Assembly: GCF_000276665.1 (NCBI RefSeq)
Contig: NW_004955480.1
Span: 6,457,862 to 6,521,861, forward strand
Direction of reading: 5' to 3'
Origin: Chinchilla lanigera
Taxonomy: Eukaryota > Chordata > Mammalia > Rodentia > Chinchillidae
DNA length: 64,000 nucleotides
Shown here in pieces: positions 12,338-25,129 of this stretch. Within the stretch, counting starts at the first letter, position 1. The number at the start of each line of letters is the position of its first letter. The position numbers and the translations under genes were made by a program. Under the pieces are notes generated by a model that worked only from the letters and a program-made list of their open reading frames with translations, ran no database searches and was not told the origin of the DNA.

Positions 12338-12475
12338 TTTTGAGACAGGGTCTTGCTATGTAGTTCAGGTTGGCCTTGAACTCACTACGTAGCCCAGGCT
12401 GGCCTTGAATTCAGAGAAATCACCCTGCCTTAGCCTCCCAAGTACTGGGATTATAAGTGTGAGCCTGGCTTTAAA
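12338..12475 (-). mobile_element. B1-type SINE, antisense
   Basis: Reverse B1: ttgagacagggtcttgctat, a duplicated 'ggccttgaactcactacgta' block, then tactgggattataagtgtga. Confidence 0.9.
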
Positions 12476-13354
12476 CTCTGATTCTTGTACCACAGTACTT
12501 GTACTACAGTACTACAGTACTTCTAAGCTGCTAGTACTACCAAACTTCAGTTCTTCCCAGTAATAGAGCTAGTCATTGTGTTCTAAGAGGTCCTGTTACT
12601 TCCAGGTTTGGGATTCATCTGCGGGGAGGGCCTCGCTCTGTTTTCATCCTGCACACGTTCACCTGGACTTGCTGCTTGATTCTTTAGGGCCAGAATCAGC
12701 TCTCTGACCTTCCAGCCTTGACTAAGCTCCTTCTCCAACTGGCGGGGCCTCCCTGGAGCCACGTCTGCTCAGACACGACCTTTGTGACCACAGCTCTGCC
12801 TATTGGGATGTTGAAGGCAGCCCAGATAGGACCTCTCTTCAGCACTATCTTAAAGAGTCCCAAAAAGCCAATTAAGGTGCACACGAAATATACAATAACA
12901 GCAGCAACAAAAAGCAGTTTAAAAGTGTACAGGCGTGTTACCTCCATAACAGGTCTCAGGGATGTCGTCAGAACCACATCCTTTCCCTCTTACTCCTCAG
13001 TGCATCGTCGGTTTCTCCCATCAGAGTTCCAAGGTGGCTGTCCTGCTCCTGGCCATTGTAGGCCTGAACTGATTGATGTAGTACTAGACCTGGATCTCAA
13101 TTCCCTGTGAGGTAGAGAGAGCAGAACTAACTAAGCTGGTGAGAAAAGGAAGGTGAGACATGCAGAGAAGCTGTTAGGTCTTTGGTAAAAGGGTAAGGCG
13201 AATGCAGCGCACTAGGATTCCAGTTGGTCTATAAGCTTTCCATCTCCTTTTTTAGAGATCACCCCCTTTTCCAAAAGGCCCTCAATCCCAGGGCTCCGCT
13301 TTATATCTCACCCATAAGTTCATGACTGAACCTGGACCAATCAGAGTGCTGCTT
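12476..13354. other. Unassigned intronic DNA
   Basis: Starts with a short imperfect 'gtacTacagtac' tandem (12492-12533). A 93-codon minus-strand open frame at 12696-12977 has one strongly hydrophobic segment, but no family match is recognised. It is treated as chance. Confidence 0.35.
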
Positions 13355-13498
13355 TTGCTGGAAACAGTGGCGCATACCTATAATCCCAGCACTTGGAAAG
13401 CTGAGGCAGAAGTGCCATGAGTCTGCGACCAGCCTGAGCTACCCAGTGAATTTAAGACCAGCTTAAACGACATAGTGAGATCTTGTCTCAAAAACCAG
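13355..13498 (+). mobile_element. B1-type SINE (diverged)
   Basis: aacagtggcgcatacctata at the start and catagtgagatcttgtctca at the end. It is more diverged than the copy at 8098. Confidence 0.87.
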
Positions 13499-13784
13499 AA
13501 TACCTCTTTGGATTGATAGGCAAACGTCAGAAGACAGTATCTGTTTTTTACTAGAATAGCAAAACTATCACAGCAAAAACTAGGACAGTTGGTGGCTCTT
13601 TCCTGTTACATGAGAATGAAGAGAAGTAGAAGCCAACAGTAATGAGAGGTGAATGGAGAGAGTGTCATGGACATATTGAGTCCTGGTCCTAGTCCCTGAA
13701 GCCTTGACTGGTGCCTGCAGCTTCTCCTGCTGCTCTGGCAGCTTCCTCCGACATGGGGCTGGACCAGTGTCTTCTCTTTCACTT

Positions 13785-14335
13785 GGTGTAGTAGGAAGAT
13801 ATCTAAGATGACTGGCAGATTTCTAAAATGACCAAATTCCCAGTCCTTTGTCTACACACAGCTTCTTTCACTTATTCAAACACTAACTTAGGTGTTGTGA
13901 GAGACTTTATAATTATAATTAAGGTCCTAAAGAAATTGACTGTAAGAGAGGGAGACACTTCAGGAGGACCTGACTTAACCACGTAAGCCCTTACAACCGA
14001 ATCTGGAGATTAAAGATACAGAAATCAGATGCAAAAAACTCAGACAGGGAGGTTAGAAGATATATTCCAAGAATACAGTGACCCTCTGGGAGCTGAACGG
14101 TCTCCTGGTGACAATTTTACAGCCATTAGGAAACAGGAAGCCAGAGCCTTCAGAGAAGAGCTCAGCAGAGCCACCCTCTTGGTTTCACGCAGTGCCCAAG
14201 ACCAAGAGGAAAGAACTCAGCTACCCTGCACCTAGACTTCTGGCATGGGGGACTTATTTTAAGTATAGCTCAGTTTGTGGTAATGTGTCTACCAGCAACG
14301 GAGAGCAATACACTTGGGTTCATTTTTGTTACACA
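13785..14335 (+). mobile_element. MaLR/ERVL-type LTR remnant
   Basis: Landmarks 'aaggtcctaaagaaattgac', the gagac-rich middle, 'agacttctggc' and 'cagtttgtggtaatgtgtct' near the 3' end follow an old ERVL-class LTR. Coordinates are approximate and the subfamily is not assigned. Confidence 0.6.
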
Positions 14336-14639
14336 TGAAGAAGTCCTGACTAAACCAGTGGGGAGACTTGAGGCTCACTTTCACAGCCCCCAAAAGCTCT
14401 AGAGACTCTTCTCCACTGTTTTTCTTCACAATCTTCTTACAGCGCTATCTGTCAGTTATCTGGTATGAACAAAGTCCATTTGGATGGGGCCAGAGCAAAT
14501 ACACAGTGGCTCTTGGCTCCAAGGGGCTGGGACACCAAAGGAAGGAAGAGACGGGGAAAATGGCTGACAGGAAATGGTGTCTGGGCACCGGGAGCGGAAA
14601 GGTCTCCTGACTCGTCTCCTTGGTTCCCCTGTTGTAAAC

Positions 14640-15485
14640 ACAGCAGCCAGAGTGATCTTTATATAATGCAGAACAAATCCTGTTACCCTCTCAAAGCTCT
14701 CACGGCTCCTTTGGCCCCACCCACACTGGCCTCCTTGTGGAACAATCGACCCCACAAGCTCCCTCATACCTTTAGGGCTTACCCCCTTTTCTTCACAGTA
14801 AGTTATTTTATTCCACTAAGAATACTTAATATAGTACCTAACCTCCTAGGACAATTTTAAGTATACAGCATATTATTGTTGATTATAGATACAGTGTTGT
14901 ACCACAGACCTCTAGAATCCCACCTTGCTCAATGGAAACTTTATACCCATTAAACAAGTCCCCATTTCGCCCTTGCCCCAGCTCTCTGGCAACTACCAAG
15001 TTCGATTTTGTGAATGTAGCTATTTTAGATTCTTCATATGAGTGGAATTATGTGGTATTTTCCCTGTGATTGGCTTATTTCATTCATCCTCCAGGTTCAT
15101 CCACGTCACCAATGGCTTGGCTTTTGGGTCGTGGCATGAAGTCCTGTCCTTCAGATGCCTTAGTCCTCACTCTTTCATGTTCCCCTGATCTTCACACAAA
15201 TGTTACTTTCTCAATGCAGCTGCTCTTAGCCACCTTGTGTAAAATCCGGACCCCATCCCCTGGAACTACCCTTCACTCGTCACTGTTGTCTTTAGCGCTT
15301 ACTGCTAACTGACAGATTGCTTCTTCCGCTTTTTTAACATGTGTTTATTTTCTGACCCTCCTGCCACAATGTGAGCGTCATGCACACAGGGCTTAGATTT
15401 GTTTTAAGCTGACTGCATCTGCAGTACTGAGAACAGTGCCTGGCACAGAGCAGGCACCCAGTAAATACTTGCTACATGATTGATC
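14640..15485 (+). mobile_element. L2 LINE 3' region split by an L1 fragment
   Basis: The left part (14640-14840) has 'ccagagtgatctttatataa', and the right part (15135-15485) ends in the L2 3' signature 'acagtgcctggcacagagca' plus 'cagtaaatacttgct'. The middle is occupied by an antisense L1 piece. Confidence 0.72.
14855..15130 (-). mobile_element. Old L1 fragment, antisense, nested in L2
   Basis: 'gtagctattttagattcttc', 'gattggcttatttcattcat' and 'ccaggttcatccacgtcacc' are standard antisense L1 words. Confidence 0.68.
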
Positions 15486-16739
15486 AAAAGGGGACGGGAG
15501 AGATATATGTTATTTCCTAAGGGTAGCTTCTCGTATCTCACAAAGAAATTGGTGGCGGGTCTAGAGGTTGAAGAGAACAGTGAGTTGGTTATTTACTCTT
15601 ACTGGCTACACGAATGCAGGGCTAGAGACGATGAAGTCTGGCAGCTTTTTGTGTGCAGAGCTGACAGTGAAGGCCGCTGTGATGCAACAAGAAAGACATG
15701 ATGGGAAACCTAGATTCCCCCCGCGAGGGCTTTCTGATACAAAGCCCATGGGCGCCTGGAGGCTGGCCCTTGATAACAGCTCTCCCTTATAAATATTAAG
15801 GTGGTATAATCACAGAACCACTCGCTCATCTCTGCCTGCCAGCTTCCTACTGGGCAGCTGTTGCCCTTTCTTTTCTTGTCTGTCATGACTTGAACAGTGA
15901 GGCCAACGGCAGGTGAGATTATGTATTTTATTTGAAGAGTGTAAACAGCAGGCCAGCGGGGTCTTAAATTCTCCGGTGAAACATCCCTAGTGCCCACCAC
16001 AGAAACTCTCTGAGCTGGAAATACCTACTGGTGTTTTATATATGTGTGCATCACACTCACTTCTATTGATTGCCCTTGTGGTGTGGATCCTGTATGATTC
16101 AGCAAACATATTTGATGTGCCAGAAAACACCTTAGGGTACAGGAGATACAAAAGTGAGGACGACAAAGGGTCTTTTTTATTACTTAGGATTAGGTTGAGT
16201 ACACTTAAAAGAAAAACCCCAAAATAATAGCAATGTAAACAAATGAGAACTTTCTTCTCTCATGTAAAAGTCTAGAAGTAGACAGTTTAAGGCTGATTTA
16301 GAATATACCTGGCATCAAGAGCCAGGCTCTTTTTATCTTTGTGTTTTTCCATGCTGCCCTGGTCCGGAGCTCTTCTCCCAGCTATCCACTGCCTGGCTAA
16401 CCTCATGCCTCCCGGAGCCCAGCATAATGAACGCCTGTGATGTCATGTTGGTGTCATGAATGTAAACCTTCTATGTTTCTCCCCACCCCGAGTAGCTGCA
16501 CTAGAAATAGAACTTGAGATTCTCCTGCCTGGATTCTCCACCCATGGTCACCGGGGAGAGGGCGGGGGCTGGTCAAGTCCACACTGAGAAAAAGCACCCA
16601 GAATCAGGTGCAGCCTGGCATCCAGGAATGTGAATCCCTGAGTCCTCATTCTGTACTGAAAACTGAAGCACCTGCCTCAATTCAGAGCACAGGGCCTTGC
16701 AGGCTCAGGGCCCTAGGTTGCAGGGGAAAGAACTAAGAT
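15486..16739. other. Unassigned intronic DNA
   Basis: The part at about 16190-16460 resembles a widespread old mammalian repeat ('aaccccaaaataatagcaat', 'ttctctcatgtaaaagtcta') that I cannot name. No coding signal. Confidence 0.35.
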
Positions 16740-16965
16740 TTCAGAGTCAGACAAATTTGGATTCATGGTCCACTTCTCACTAGCTGTGTGGCTTGTGGCA
16801 AATTATTTAATCCTGTTTGTTTCTCAGTGTACTCATCTGTAAAGGAAAAATGATACCATTATTATATTATTAATATTACTATTATCATTATTTAGTCAGT
16901 TGACATCAAGGGGCTACATTTTATATACACCATTGCTGGCATAAAATAAGCATTAAAAGCATGGA
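16740..16965 (+). mobile_element. MIR SINE
   Basis: Sense MIR: 'actagctgtgtggcttgtgg', 'gtactcatctgtaaaggaaa', then an AT-rich tail. Confidence 0.78.
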
Positions 16966-17257
16966 TGATGATGATCATGATGATTAATACCAAGATCTGA
17001 ATATTAGCTACTATGAGGCACATATCTCATTTTCCTGCTCATACCTCTTCCTACGTTGGTCTGCCAAGCCTACCAATAGCAGGCTTCTTCTATGTGGTGG
17101 GAGACAAGATTACCATTCACTCCGACTTCACATTCTTCCAACTCTCAGACTGAACACACAGGAGAAAGCTTCTCTCCTGCCTCAGTGACTAACTCCCAGG
17201 AGGAGCTCACCTGGGCCAGCATGAGTCACGTGCCCATCCTGTGGCAGTCACTGGGAC

Positions 17258-17281
17258 GGATGGGATGGGATGGAATGGGAT
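17258..17281. repeat. GGGAT-type short tandem repeat
   Basis: Four imperfect ggGatggGat units. Confidence 0.7.
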
Positions 17282-17320
17282 AATTACCCATGTGACCAGG
17301 GGCAGGGATGCATTGGACAT

Positions 17321-17980
17321 TGTATCAGTCAGGGTTTACTAGAGGAACAGTATAATACAAGATAAACAAATGTACAAGGAATTACAAGTTTGGCTTACAA
17401 TGGTCAGCTACAGAGTTGGATGATGAAGCGTGCAGAGGGTGTCTACACGCTGGAGATTGAAGAGCCCAGCCCCAGGCCTGGAGCTCGCTGCAGTGTCCGT
17501 GCAAGTCCATATCAAAAGACTGATGGGTCTGTGACGGAATACTGAAGAATCTACGATGTAGGCCAGAGAGCCAACACCAGGAGGCTGAAGAGTCCAGACG
17601 GAAGCCCAACAGTCGGCACCAGAAGCCAGGAGACGACCAAGCTGAAGGCGAAGACTGGAGCTCCTCAGAAGAACCAGCAGCCAGTCCTTTCTAATTCTTC
17701 TTTTTTTGCAGGCTACTCCCTCTGGGGAGGTGGGGGTCATCCTCTACACCCACACCCTCTGCATGCCTGCCTCTTGCACAGGCTCAGGATGAATACAAAG
17801 TAAGCACCCTGGATCCCTTCTTAGTTACATAGTTAACCTTCTAAGCTTCTCAAATTAACACAATAAACAACATCCCAGAAGGGTAAATGCAGGTCCTTTT
17901 CACTCCAGGATGCAGAACTGCTGAGTCACTTAGTCAAACCTCTAGACTCCCCAAGTTGACACAATGTATCAACCATAACA
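17321..17980 (-). mobile_element. ERVL-class solo LTR (MLT2-like), antisense
   Basis: Starts tgtatcagtcagggtttact and ends aaccataaca, giving TG...CA termini, with perfect 5-bp duplications gacat at 17316-17320 and 17981-17985. The opening matches reverse MLT2-type LTRs. No internal viral genes accompany it, so it is a solo LTR. Confidence 0.83.
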
Positions 17981-18535
17981 GACATCAATGGTATGTGGAT
18001 TATGCTTTCTGAGAAAATAAATAGCTGTTTCTTCATATCCAGCTGTTATATCACTTTACGTGGTTTCCTGGCTAATCGCTTTCATCTATTTGTTGCTAAA
18101 TTGTAACCTCCTGGGGACTTGCCCCTGACATGGTATTTGGTGAAGGAGGACCTTTTATAAATGGATGTTCTTGAATTGGAACTGGCTAGCTTCTGAATGG
18201 GAGCCAGATCAGAGAGCAATGGATTCTGTAGATAATACCCAAGAGCTGGAGAGGGCTTTCCTGGGAATCTCACGGGCTCCAATGTTGAGATGTTGAGGGA
18301 GCCTTTATGTCTGTCAGGAAGGACTTAGGGGTTCAGAAGAAGAAACACTGAAAATCAGGAGAAAACAGTCTTTTTCATATAAACTATGTGACTGTAGAAA
18401 TCAGTCAAATTTGGAGAGAAAATTAACTTGTTTGTGGAAGGAGAAAGCTGATCTTAGTGATATCTTGTTCAATTTTATTTATTTATTGTCTTGTTCAATT
18501 TTAAAATTTGATGAACGTGCTTATTTTTCTTTTTT

Positions 18536-18629
18536 CTTTTTTTTTTTCTTTTTTGTGGTACCTGGAATCAAACTCAGGACCTTGTGCTTGCCAGGTAGGC
18601 GCTTGTGCTGCTGAGCTATATCCCCAGCC
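18536..18629 (-). mobile_element. ID SINE, antisense
   Basis: Reverse ID body with gtggtacctggaatcaaact at the left and ctatatccccagcc at the right. Target duplication cttatttttcttttt at 18520-18534 and 18630-18644. Confidence 0.92.
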
Positions 18630-18644
18630 CTTATTTTTCTTTTT

Positions 18645-19559
18645 GACATTTAATCAATTCCCTTTAAATCTCTGCTCACTATCTGAGCAAAATTATAATC
18701 AGGTATTTTTTGTTTCAATGTTGCTGCATTTCTCTGGCACAACTTAGAAATTTCATGATTTCCTTTTCCACTAAATTTAAATATTCAACTTTTTCAAAAG
18801 ATTGAATTGAAAACCAAAGAACAAGCTGTACGTTCAGTTCTTCCATAATGAGATGAAGGATACTGGCAAAATTTCTTAAACTCTCTGAGCCTGGACTCCT
18901 TGCTTTTACATAACACAGGTAGTGTAAACTGGGTGAATCTCACTGTAAAAATCCACCTTTAACTTCGTAAGGTACTGGCATAGCGGAAACAGTCTAGTTT
19001 TCTCCCTTCCATCCTTTTAATACTTGAACCATCCTTAGGTCTTGCTCAACACATGGCAGCCCAGCAGAGATGGCATTTCCTGGCCTTCTTCGGACTAGAT
19101 GTGGCCAGAGGAGTAAGTGCGGGCCAGAGAGATGAGCAGAGGTGACGCACACACCTTGCAGGCTATCCGCAGCCTAAACACAAGTGGCTCACCCTGAACC
19201 TTCACTACCACCCCTTCTCACCAGATGGGAACGGTGACAACCACCGCAGGGGCCTTGCACCCACACAACAGAAGCCGCAGGTTAAAAATTGATGAAGGCT
19301 GGGGATGGCAGAGCTGAGCGGTCACAAGCCACTTTGGAGCACCACTACCCTTGACACGGTTACGAGAAAGAAAAAAATGTCCACCTTACTTAGCTCTCTA
19401 TATTTTGGAGAATCTTTTTAAAGTAGGTTAGCCCGCACATCTCCAATTAAGGGGTTAGGATTCCCTTTTACTTCAGACCCTCTCAGCCACAGAATTAGGA
19501 GTCACTTTTACTTAAGACTCTGTCAACCACAGAATTATGATTCAATTTTACTTATGTTC
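18645..19559. other. Unassigned intronic DNA
   Basis: Contains three loosely repeated units around 19440-19555 ('aggattcccttttacttcag', 'aggagtcacttttacttaag', 'atgattcaattttacttatg'). No gene is seen. Confidence 0.4.
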
Positions 19560-19795
19560 CACTTACACAGCGGCTACACAGGCTTAAGAACACAGGATCT
19601 GGAATTAGCACACAAGAGAAGCCTGATGTGGTTTTTTGTAGGCCTAGAACCCGAAGCACATCACCACTTCTCTTTCGTGTGCTGTGTCTACCTATAAAAC
19701 AGGAGCAATGATAAGACTTACCGGCCCAGATGGTTACAAGGGTCAGCTGAAGGAAGGTCACTGCACTGTCTTAGAAATCCTCATGAAATATTAGT
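19560..19795 (+). mobile_element. MIR SINE (degraded)
   Basis: 'gcttaagaacacaggatctg' followed by 'aaacaggagcaatgataaga' and 'agaaatcctcatgaaat' fits a sense MIR. Confidence 0.6.
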
Positions 19796-20289
19796 TGCTA
19801 ATACCATGATTGACACTATTATCAGGATCATCATCACAATTATCATCTACGTATGCCTTTGTAAAGCGGGTTTGCTGAGCATCCCAGAGTGAGGAAACCC
19901 AACATGTACAGTCATCCGTCCCAACCAGTTCAGCTCAGTGTGGTCTATGATCTAAAGAGACCTGCTGCCTTTACTTGTATCCCAGTTCCAACGTCATCTG
20001 CAGAGGGATGGAGGGTGGCATTCACTGCACCCTCGGTATCCTCTCATGGCCAGAACACCAGGAATGAGTTAGGGAGCAAAAGAGAAACTGAAAGGTTGAG
20101 CAGAGGATGGCTGCTTTTGCATAACTGTCCTCCTTATATTTTCTTCCTAATTATGAAAAAGTACCTATAACAAGAGCCTAAGGGAGACGCCTAATGGGAA
20201 AATCTTTCTCTTTTATTCAAATATAATATAGGACTAGAAGAAAAGCATCACAGTTAGTTGCTTCATATAGTTTTAGTGTCTTAAAATAT

Positions 20290-21040
20290 TTTTATTGTTC
20301 TTCCTTTTTATTATTTTATTTTATTTTCCTATTTTAAAGAGAGAAAAAAACAAAATAACAATAAAGAAAAACAAAACAACATGAAAACAATACAGAATTT
20401 CAAAATAACATGATAGGAAATTAACAATGGTTGTTAGAGGTCCCATTCAACCCAGCTATTCCCCTTCTGGGTAGTGTTCCAGCAGAACTGAAAACACCAT
20501 ACCACAGCAATATGGTATGCACCCATGTTTATAGCAGCTCAATTTGCAATAGCTAAATCTTGGCAACAACACAAATGCCCATCAACCGAGGAATGGATAG
20601 AAAAGATATGATATTTTTATACAATGGAGTATTACTCAGCTATAAAGAAAGATAAACTCAAGGCTTGTGTAGGTAAATGGATGCAACTCGAGACTATACT
20701 CATAAGTGAAATAAAACAGACCCATATGTGTAAACATCATATTGTCTCACTAGTGTGAGGAAACAAGTAAATAAGACCTGAAATGTACAATAGATATTGC
20801 AAATTGGGAAGAAATCATTCAAAAGAAAAGACAAACTCTAGGGAAAAGGGAACTGCAGAGAGGAAAGAGGAAAAAAATATATGTATACACAAGATAGCTA
20901 AGATTGTTGTGCAGCTAATTTCTCTTAGCTCATTAAAAAGAAAGTCCTGTGCTAATATTGTATAGACAAGATAGCATACACATATCTTCTACTCCTTTTA
21001 TTATTTTAATTGAACCCATAATGTATATATTGTAGGGGGT
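20290..21040. mobile_element. L1 with 5' inversion (twin-primed structure)
   Basis: 20290-20434 is the L1 3' terminus in minus orientation (left T-rich tail, ending 'gaaattaacaatgg'). 20435-21030 is plus-oriented L1, with the end of ORF2 ('acaatggagtattactcagc') running into the same 3' UTR ('agatagctaag', 'gctcattaaaaag'). Comparison with the copy at 27002-27376 shows that the two arms are neighbouring parts of one L1 in opposite orientation, as twin priming produces. Confidence 0.75.
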
Positions 21041-24000
21041 TAGAAAATGCAACAAAGGACAAATTTTAAATTCAAATTTTCTGGATCCCAGAGACAGGTA
21101 CTGCTAACATGCTGAGATCTTCCTCTGGGTCTCGCATTGCCCCTCTCCAGCTGCCCAGGGCAGCATCTCCTCCCATCCACACCTCTGCTCAGACCGTTTC
21201 CCTGCACCGCTTTCTTCCTGCTGCCCCCTGGACCCCGCGGCACCTGCACTGACCATCCAGAGAGGGAGCCCGCAAGTCCTGACCGCTGCTAGCATTTGCT
21301 CTTATGTGCCCTTGAGGCCTAGACCCACAGAAGGCAAAACCTAAAGAGCTCCTGGCCCAGCACATCCCCAAATGCACTGTGAGGGATATTAACTGGTGTT
21401 ATGACAACAACAGCAACAAAAGGAGTCAGGGCTCACCTTCGTGGGTGAAGACTGATGTCTTTATAACAAGCCTCAAACACTTCCCAAGCTGATTTCACCA
21501 TGAACAGCACCCTTTGTCACATCCGTTCAGTTTCACTTCAGCATTAGGAAAGGAAACTTCATCTGCTCAGAGGGCTCAAGGGACCCGCCTAAGGTACAGT
21601 GCTGGACAGGGACACTGCTGAGCCTTGAAACTCAGGCCTGGTTTTGGCCAGTCCTCTGCTTCCCCCCGGCACACAGAGCCAGATGCTTGGCGTGATCCTG
21701 TCCATGTGCACATGTGACTCTCATGTCCTGTGTGAGAGTGGGGCTTGAGTCCCGATGTGTTGTTATGTCTCCTTCAGTTCTGACAGTGGTGCTCAGTGAG
21801 CCAGCCGGGGCTTACCTAGAAGGGGTGGAAACATCAGCTATAGCACCCATCTGGTCTTGCTGGCACAGCAGCAATTCATTTGGGACATTTCTAATTTCCT
21901 TTGAGATACTGGTCATGGAACTAGCTTCGCTATTCAAGCCACGTGACAGAGGCAGGTCAGCCCCATTCTCCTTGCTCCCACATGACCTAAAATTACCCAA
22001 TGAGCATACTCTATCCCATTGGCCACAGGGATCGATCGGCATTAGGCCCATGCCCCTGATCCGGTGGAAAGAGTCAGCTTTGAGGCTTCTGTTGCAAGTG
22101 TTGGCAGAGACCAGCTCTCTCTCCTAGGCAGTGCTGCACTTAACCCTGAAGCTTCCTGTGACCATTTTGTCAAAAGTCTACCAAGAATAAAGGCATCCCA
22201 TTGGAAAGCAAGCTACGAGACAGCAAGAGACAGAATCAAGACAACCTCTTCGGAAGCCTACGTCTGAAGCCAGCGATGGCTGTGGGCTTTTCAGATTCAG
22301 ATACCAAGGACTTTCCTTCAAGCCAGTGTTTTAAAAGAGATTTCACCTATTTTTACTGGGCAAGAAGGATCTGGCCAAGACAGCCTGTGAGTGTGTTATT
22401 TCATAACCAGAGGCTTTTTTTCCTTTTCCCCAAAAGCAAAAAAGGGACCTTTAGGCGTGTACTAAATACGATTTTCTACTTTGGTACTGACAGACTTCTT
22501 AAAATTGACTCAGGAAACTCATCCAAGAGAAAGAAGACTGTCACTACTTGTGAAAATGGACATGATCTGACACTTTATTAGCCAGCTCCACCTTGGCAGC
22601 CTCCCGGGTCTTTGCCTTCAGAGTGTGCTAATTGGAATTTGTGTAACCTCACATACACTGCTGGCTTCAAACAGAGCAAAAGGAGCTCTGAATTCAGGGC
22701 CTGATGCATGCCTCATGCTCACTGAATTTTTCTTGAAGAATAGTTGGTCACTACTGCTTTCTGACTTTATTGTCTGGGATGTGTAAACTTGCCAAATTGC
22801 ATCTTTTAGCCAGCTAGATGGGAGTAGTAATGACATGCCTGTACTTCTCTCTCTTTGTCTTCTCTGCCATTCAGAATTCTTCATTCAATTGTTTGTCACT
22901 CACTCATTCATTCATTTACTTCCTGTCTGTTGAATTCTGGAACAAAGGTTGTATAAGCTGATGGACAAGGGCACAGTGGTGAGTAGCAAAAACTCCCTCC
23001 TAGCACCTCTCACTGAGGACCTACAGTGCACCTACTAGTTGTATGGCCCAGCATTGGACATTCTGACAAAATGAACAATTCATGACTCTGCCTCACAAAG
23101 TGGGCACACTCTGCCATGGTGGGTCCCGCATAGACCACGTCCTGCCCCAGACATGCTAGGGCAGGTGAAGGTGAGGAGCCTTCGTAGAGTATTGAACAAG
23201 ACCGTCTTGGAGTCAACCCCTTGATTTAGAAAGAACACTCTAGAAGAGGAAGGCATAAAAGGGGCATGAAGTAAGAAGTCATAACAAGAGTGGTCTGGAG
23301 AAAATGATTCCAGAAATTTCTAAGCAGTATAGACAGCGGGTTTGCTCTCAACTTTACAAAAGCCAAGTATTCTTACTCTTGCTGTCGTGAGCATTCCCAC
23401 AAAAGGCTTATGCAAGGTGGCATTCAAGAGTCATTTCTAGAACGACAGAGTAGCTGCAGCCAACATGGGCTCCATTGTCTGTCTGTGGCCTGTGCTTAGG
23501 GAACACCTTTCATACCTCATTACATCCACAGCAGCAAGACTTTTCTCCTCCACAGAACCAGCATTGTTATTGCAGAAGACAACACATTACAATAACCAGG
23601 CTGCTCAGATTGACGTGGACCAACTTCTGTTTTTCACCAGGCAGGTGGAGGCAACCCAGCTAAGGCCAAGGGTACCTCAGGGCTTGGTTCGTTCTGGTCA
23701 GGATCTTTTCTCCTTCAGAGGGTTGTGTCTTAGGCTTCCACACTTGTGGACTGACTGATGAACATTCTGATAGTATATTCCCTAACTTCAAAAAAACACT
23801 TAGATTTCTTCCTGGTTATAGTTGAGATACACACTCATCACAGAAAAAGCAGGGAATGCACAAAAATTAAAAAATAAGGGAAAAATTCATCACCCTTAAT
23901 CTTACCATCCAAGGCTACCCTGGTCATGTTTTGGTATTTTATTGACCCTTTTCTCGGATAATGTGTTTGCATGTGTACCTAAGCCTGTACATGAAACTTT

Positions 24001-24874
24001 AAAACAAACCTGAAACTGTGTTGCACCATCAGTTTAACATCATTTTCATCTTAACCTATTCCTTATTTTTTATCTGTTTGCTATGATGGCATTGCATGGA
24101 TTGTATGTTCCTCCAGATTCTCCTAGTAATACAAGTCAGAGACAAAGAAAGATGGATGGGTCATAAACTTGACCTCATTTGCCCTTCCATTTCTGGGAAC
24201 AGTGAACGTGAACAAGAACTGTCCCATCACCCACACACTGAACATCCGACAGGGTATTTAGTACGGCTCTCTGCCACTGAACTCAAGGCCTCGTGTAGTC
24301 AGAGCATGGAAATTCAGCAATGTCTGAGGAAACAGTTTGCAAAGATGCCCGGAGTGTCATTAGTGGATGTTTGGGATTTGCTAAGGTGTTGTTTGATCAG
24401 GGATACTTAGCTTGGAAAATCCTGCTTATCTCAGAATTTTGCAGAAGGTACAAGCAACAAGTTGGATAATGTTTAAAATGGTTTTTCTCCCCAGAGAATG
24501 ATTGGACAAACTGAAATTCATGTAGAAAGAGGATTCAATATATTTATTTTTATCATGCTGTGGGATTGACCTTGTAAACTGCTTTATAAACTAGAAGAAT
24601 GCTGTGTAAAATAACATCAGCACTCTTTATTGTACCATTTATACGGGTAGTACTGATATGTGTATCTATATTGCGATGCATTCAAAGCCTGTTTTTGGAA
24701 TTTAAATACACAAAATTGTGATCTAAGCAGGTGAACTCGAAAAGCTTCAATGTCTGCTTTTGCATTCATTCGGTTCTGTTTCTATTCATGTGGTTAAAGG
24801 TCTTGATGTTCCAGCTTGGATTACTTCTCTGTCAAAATATTTCCTGAGAGAAGTATTAAGATTTGTTTTGCATT
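21041..24874. other. Mostly unassigned intronic DNA
   Basis: A weak minus-strand MIR may lie at about 21520-21650, and an old repeat of uncertain name at about 23790-24110. The rest (about 21700-23780 and 24150-24870) looks unique. Open frames of up to 137 codons have no recognisable family content. Confidence 0.4.
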
Positions 24875-24890
24875 CATAAAAGAAGTATCA

Positions 24891-25001
24891 GGAGCTGAGG
24901 ATTTAACTCAGCAGCACAGTGCCTGCCTGGCAAGTGCAAGGTCATGAGTTCGATTCCCGGTCCTGGAAAAAACCAAAAACCAAAACCAAACACCAAACAA
25001 C
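24891..25001 (+). mobile_element. ID SINE
   Basis: ID body from ggagctgaggatttaactca to attcccggtcc, with an A/C-rich tail. Perfect 16-bp target duplication cataaaagaagtatca at 24875-24890 and 25002-25017. Confidence 0.96.
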
Positions 25002-25129
25002 CATAAAAGAAGTATCACTCACACACATCATCTCTGTTGGCCAGGTTGGCCAGCCAGGGAAGATTTTCAAAAGCTCTAAACAACTTGAGATTTGAGATAG
25101 ACAAGATTGTCCCTTCTCAGCTCCCACAT

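Noticed and set aside
21714..22581. Plus-strand frames of 126-137 codons
   Set aside because: They overlap in different frames and have no recognised motif or splice support; lengths are compatible with chance.
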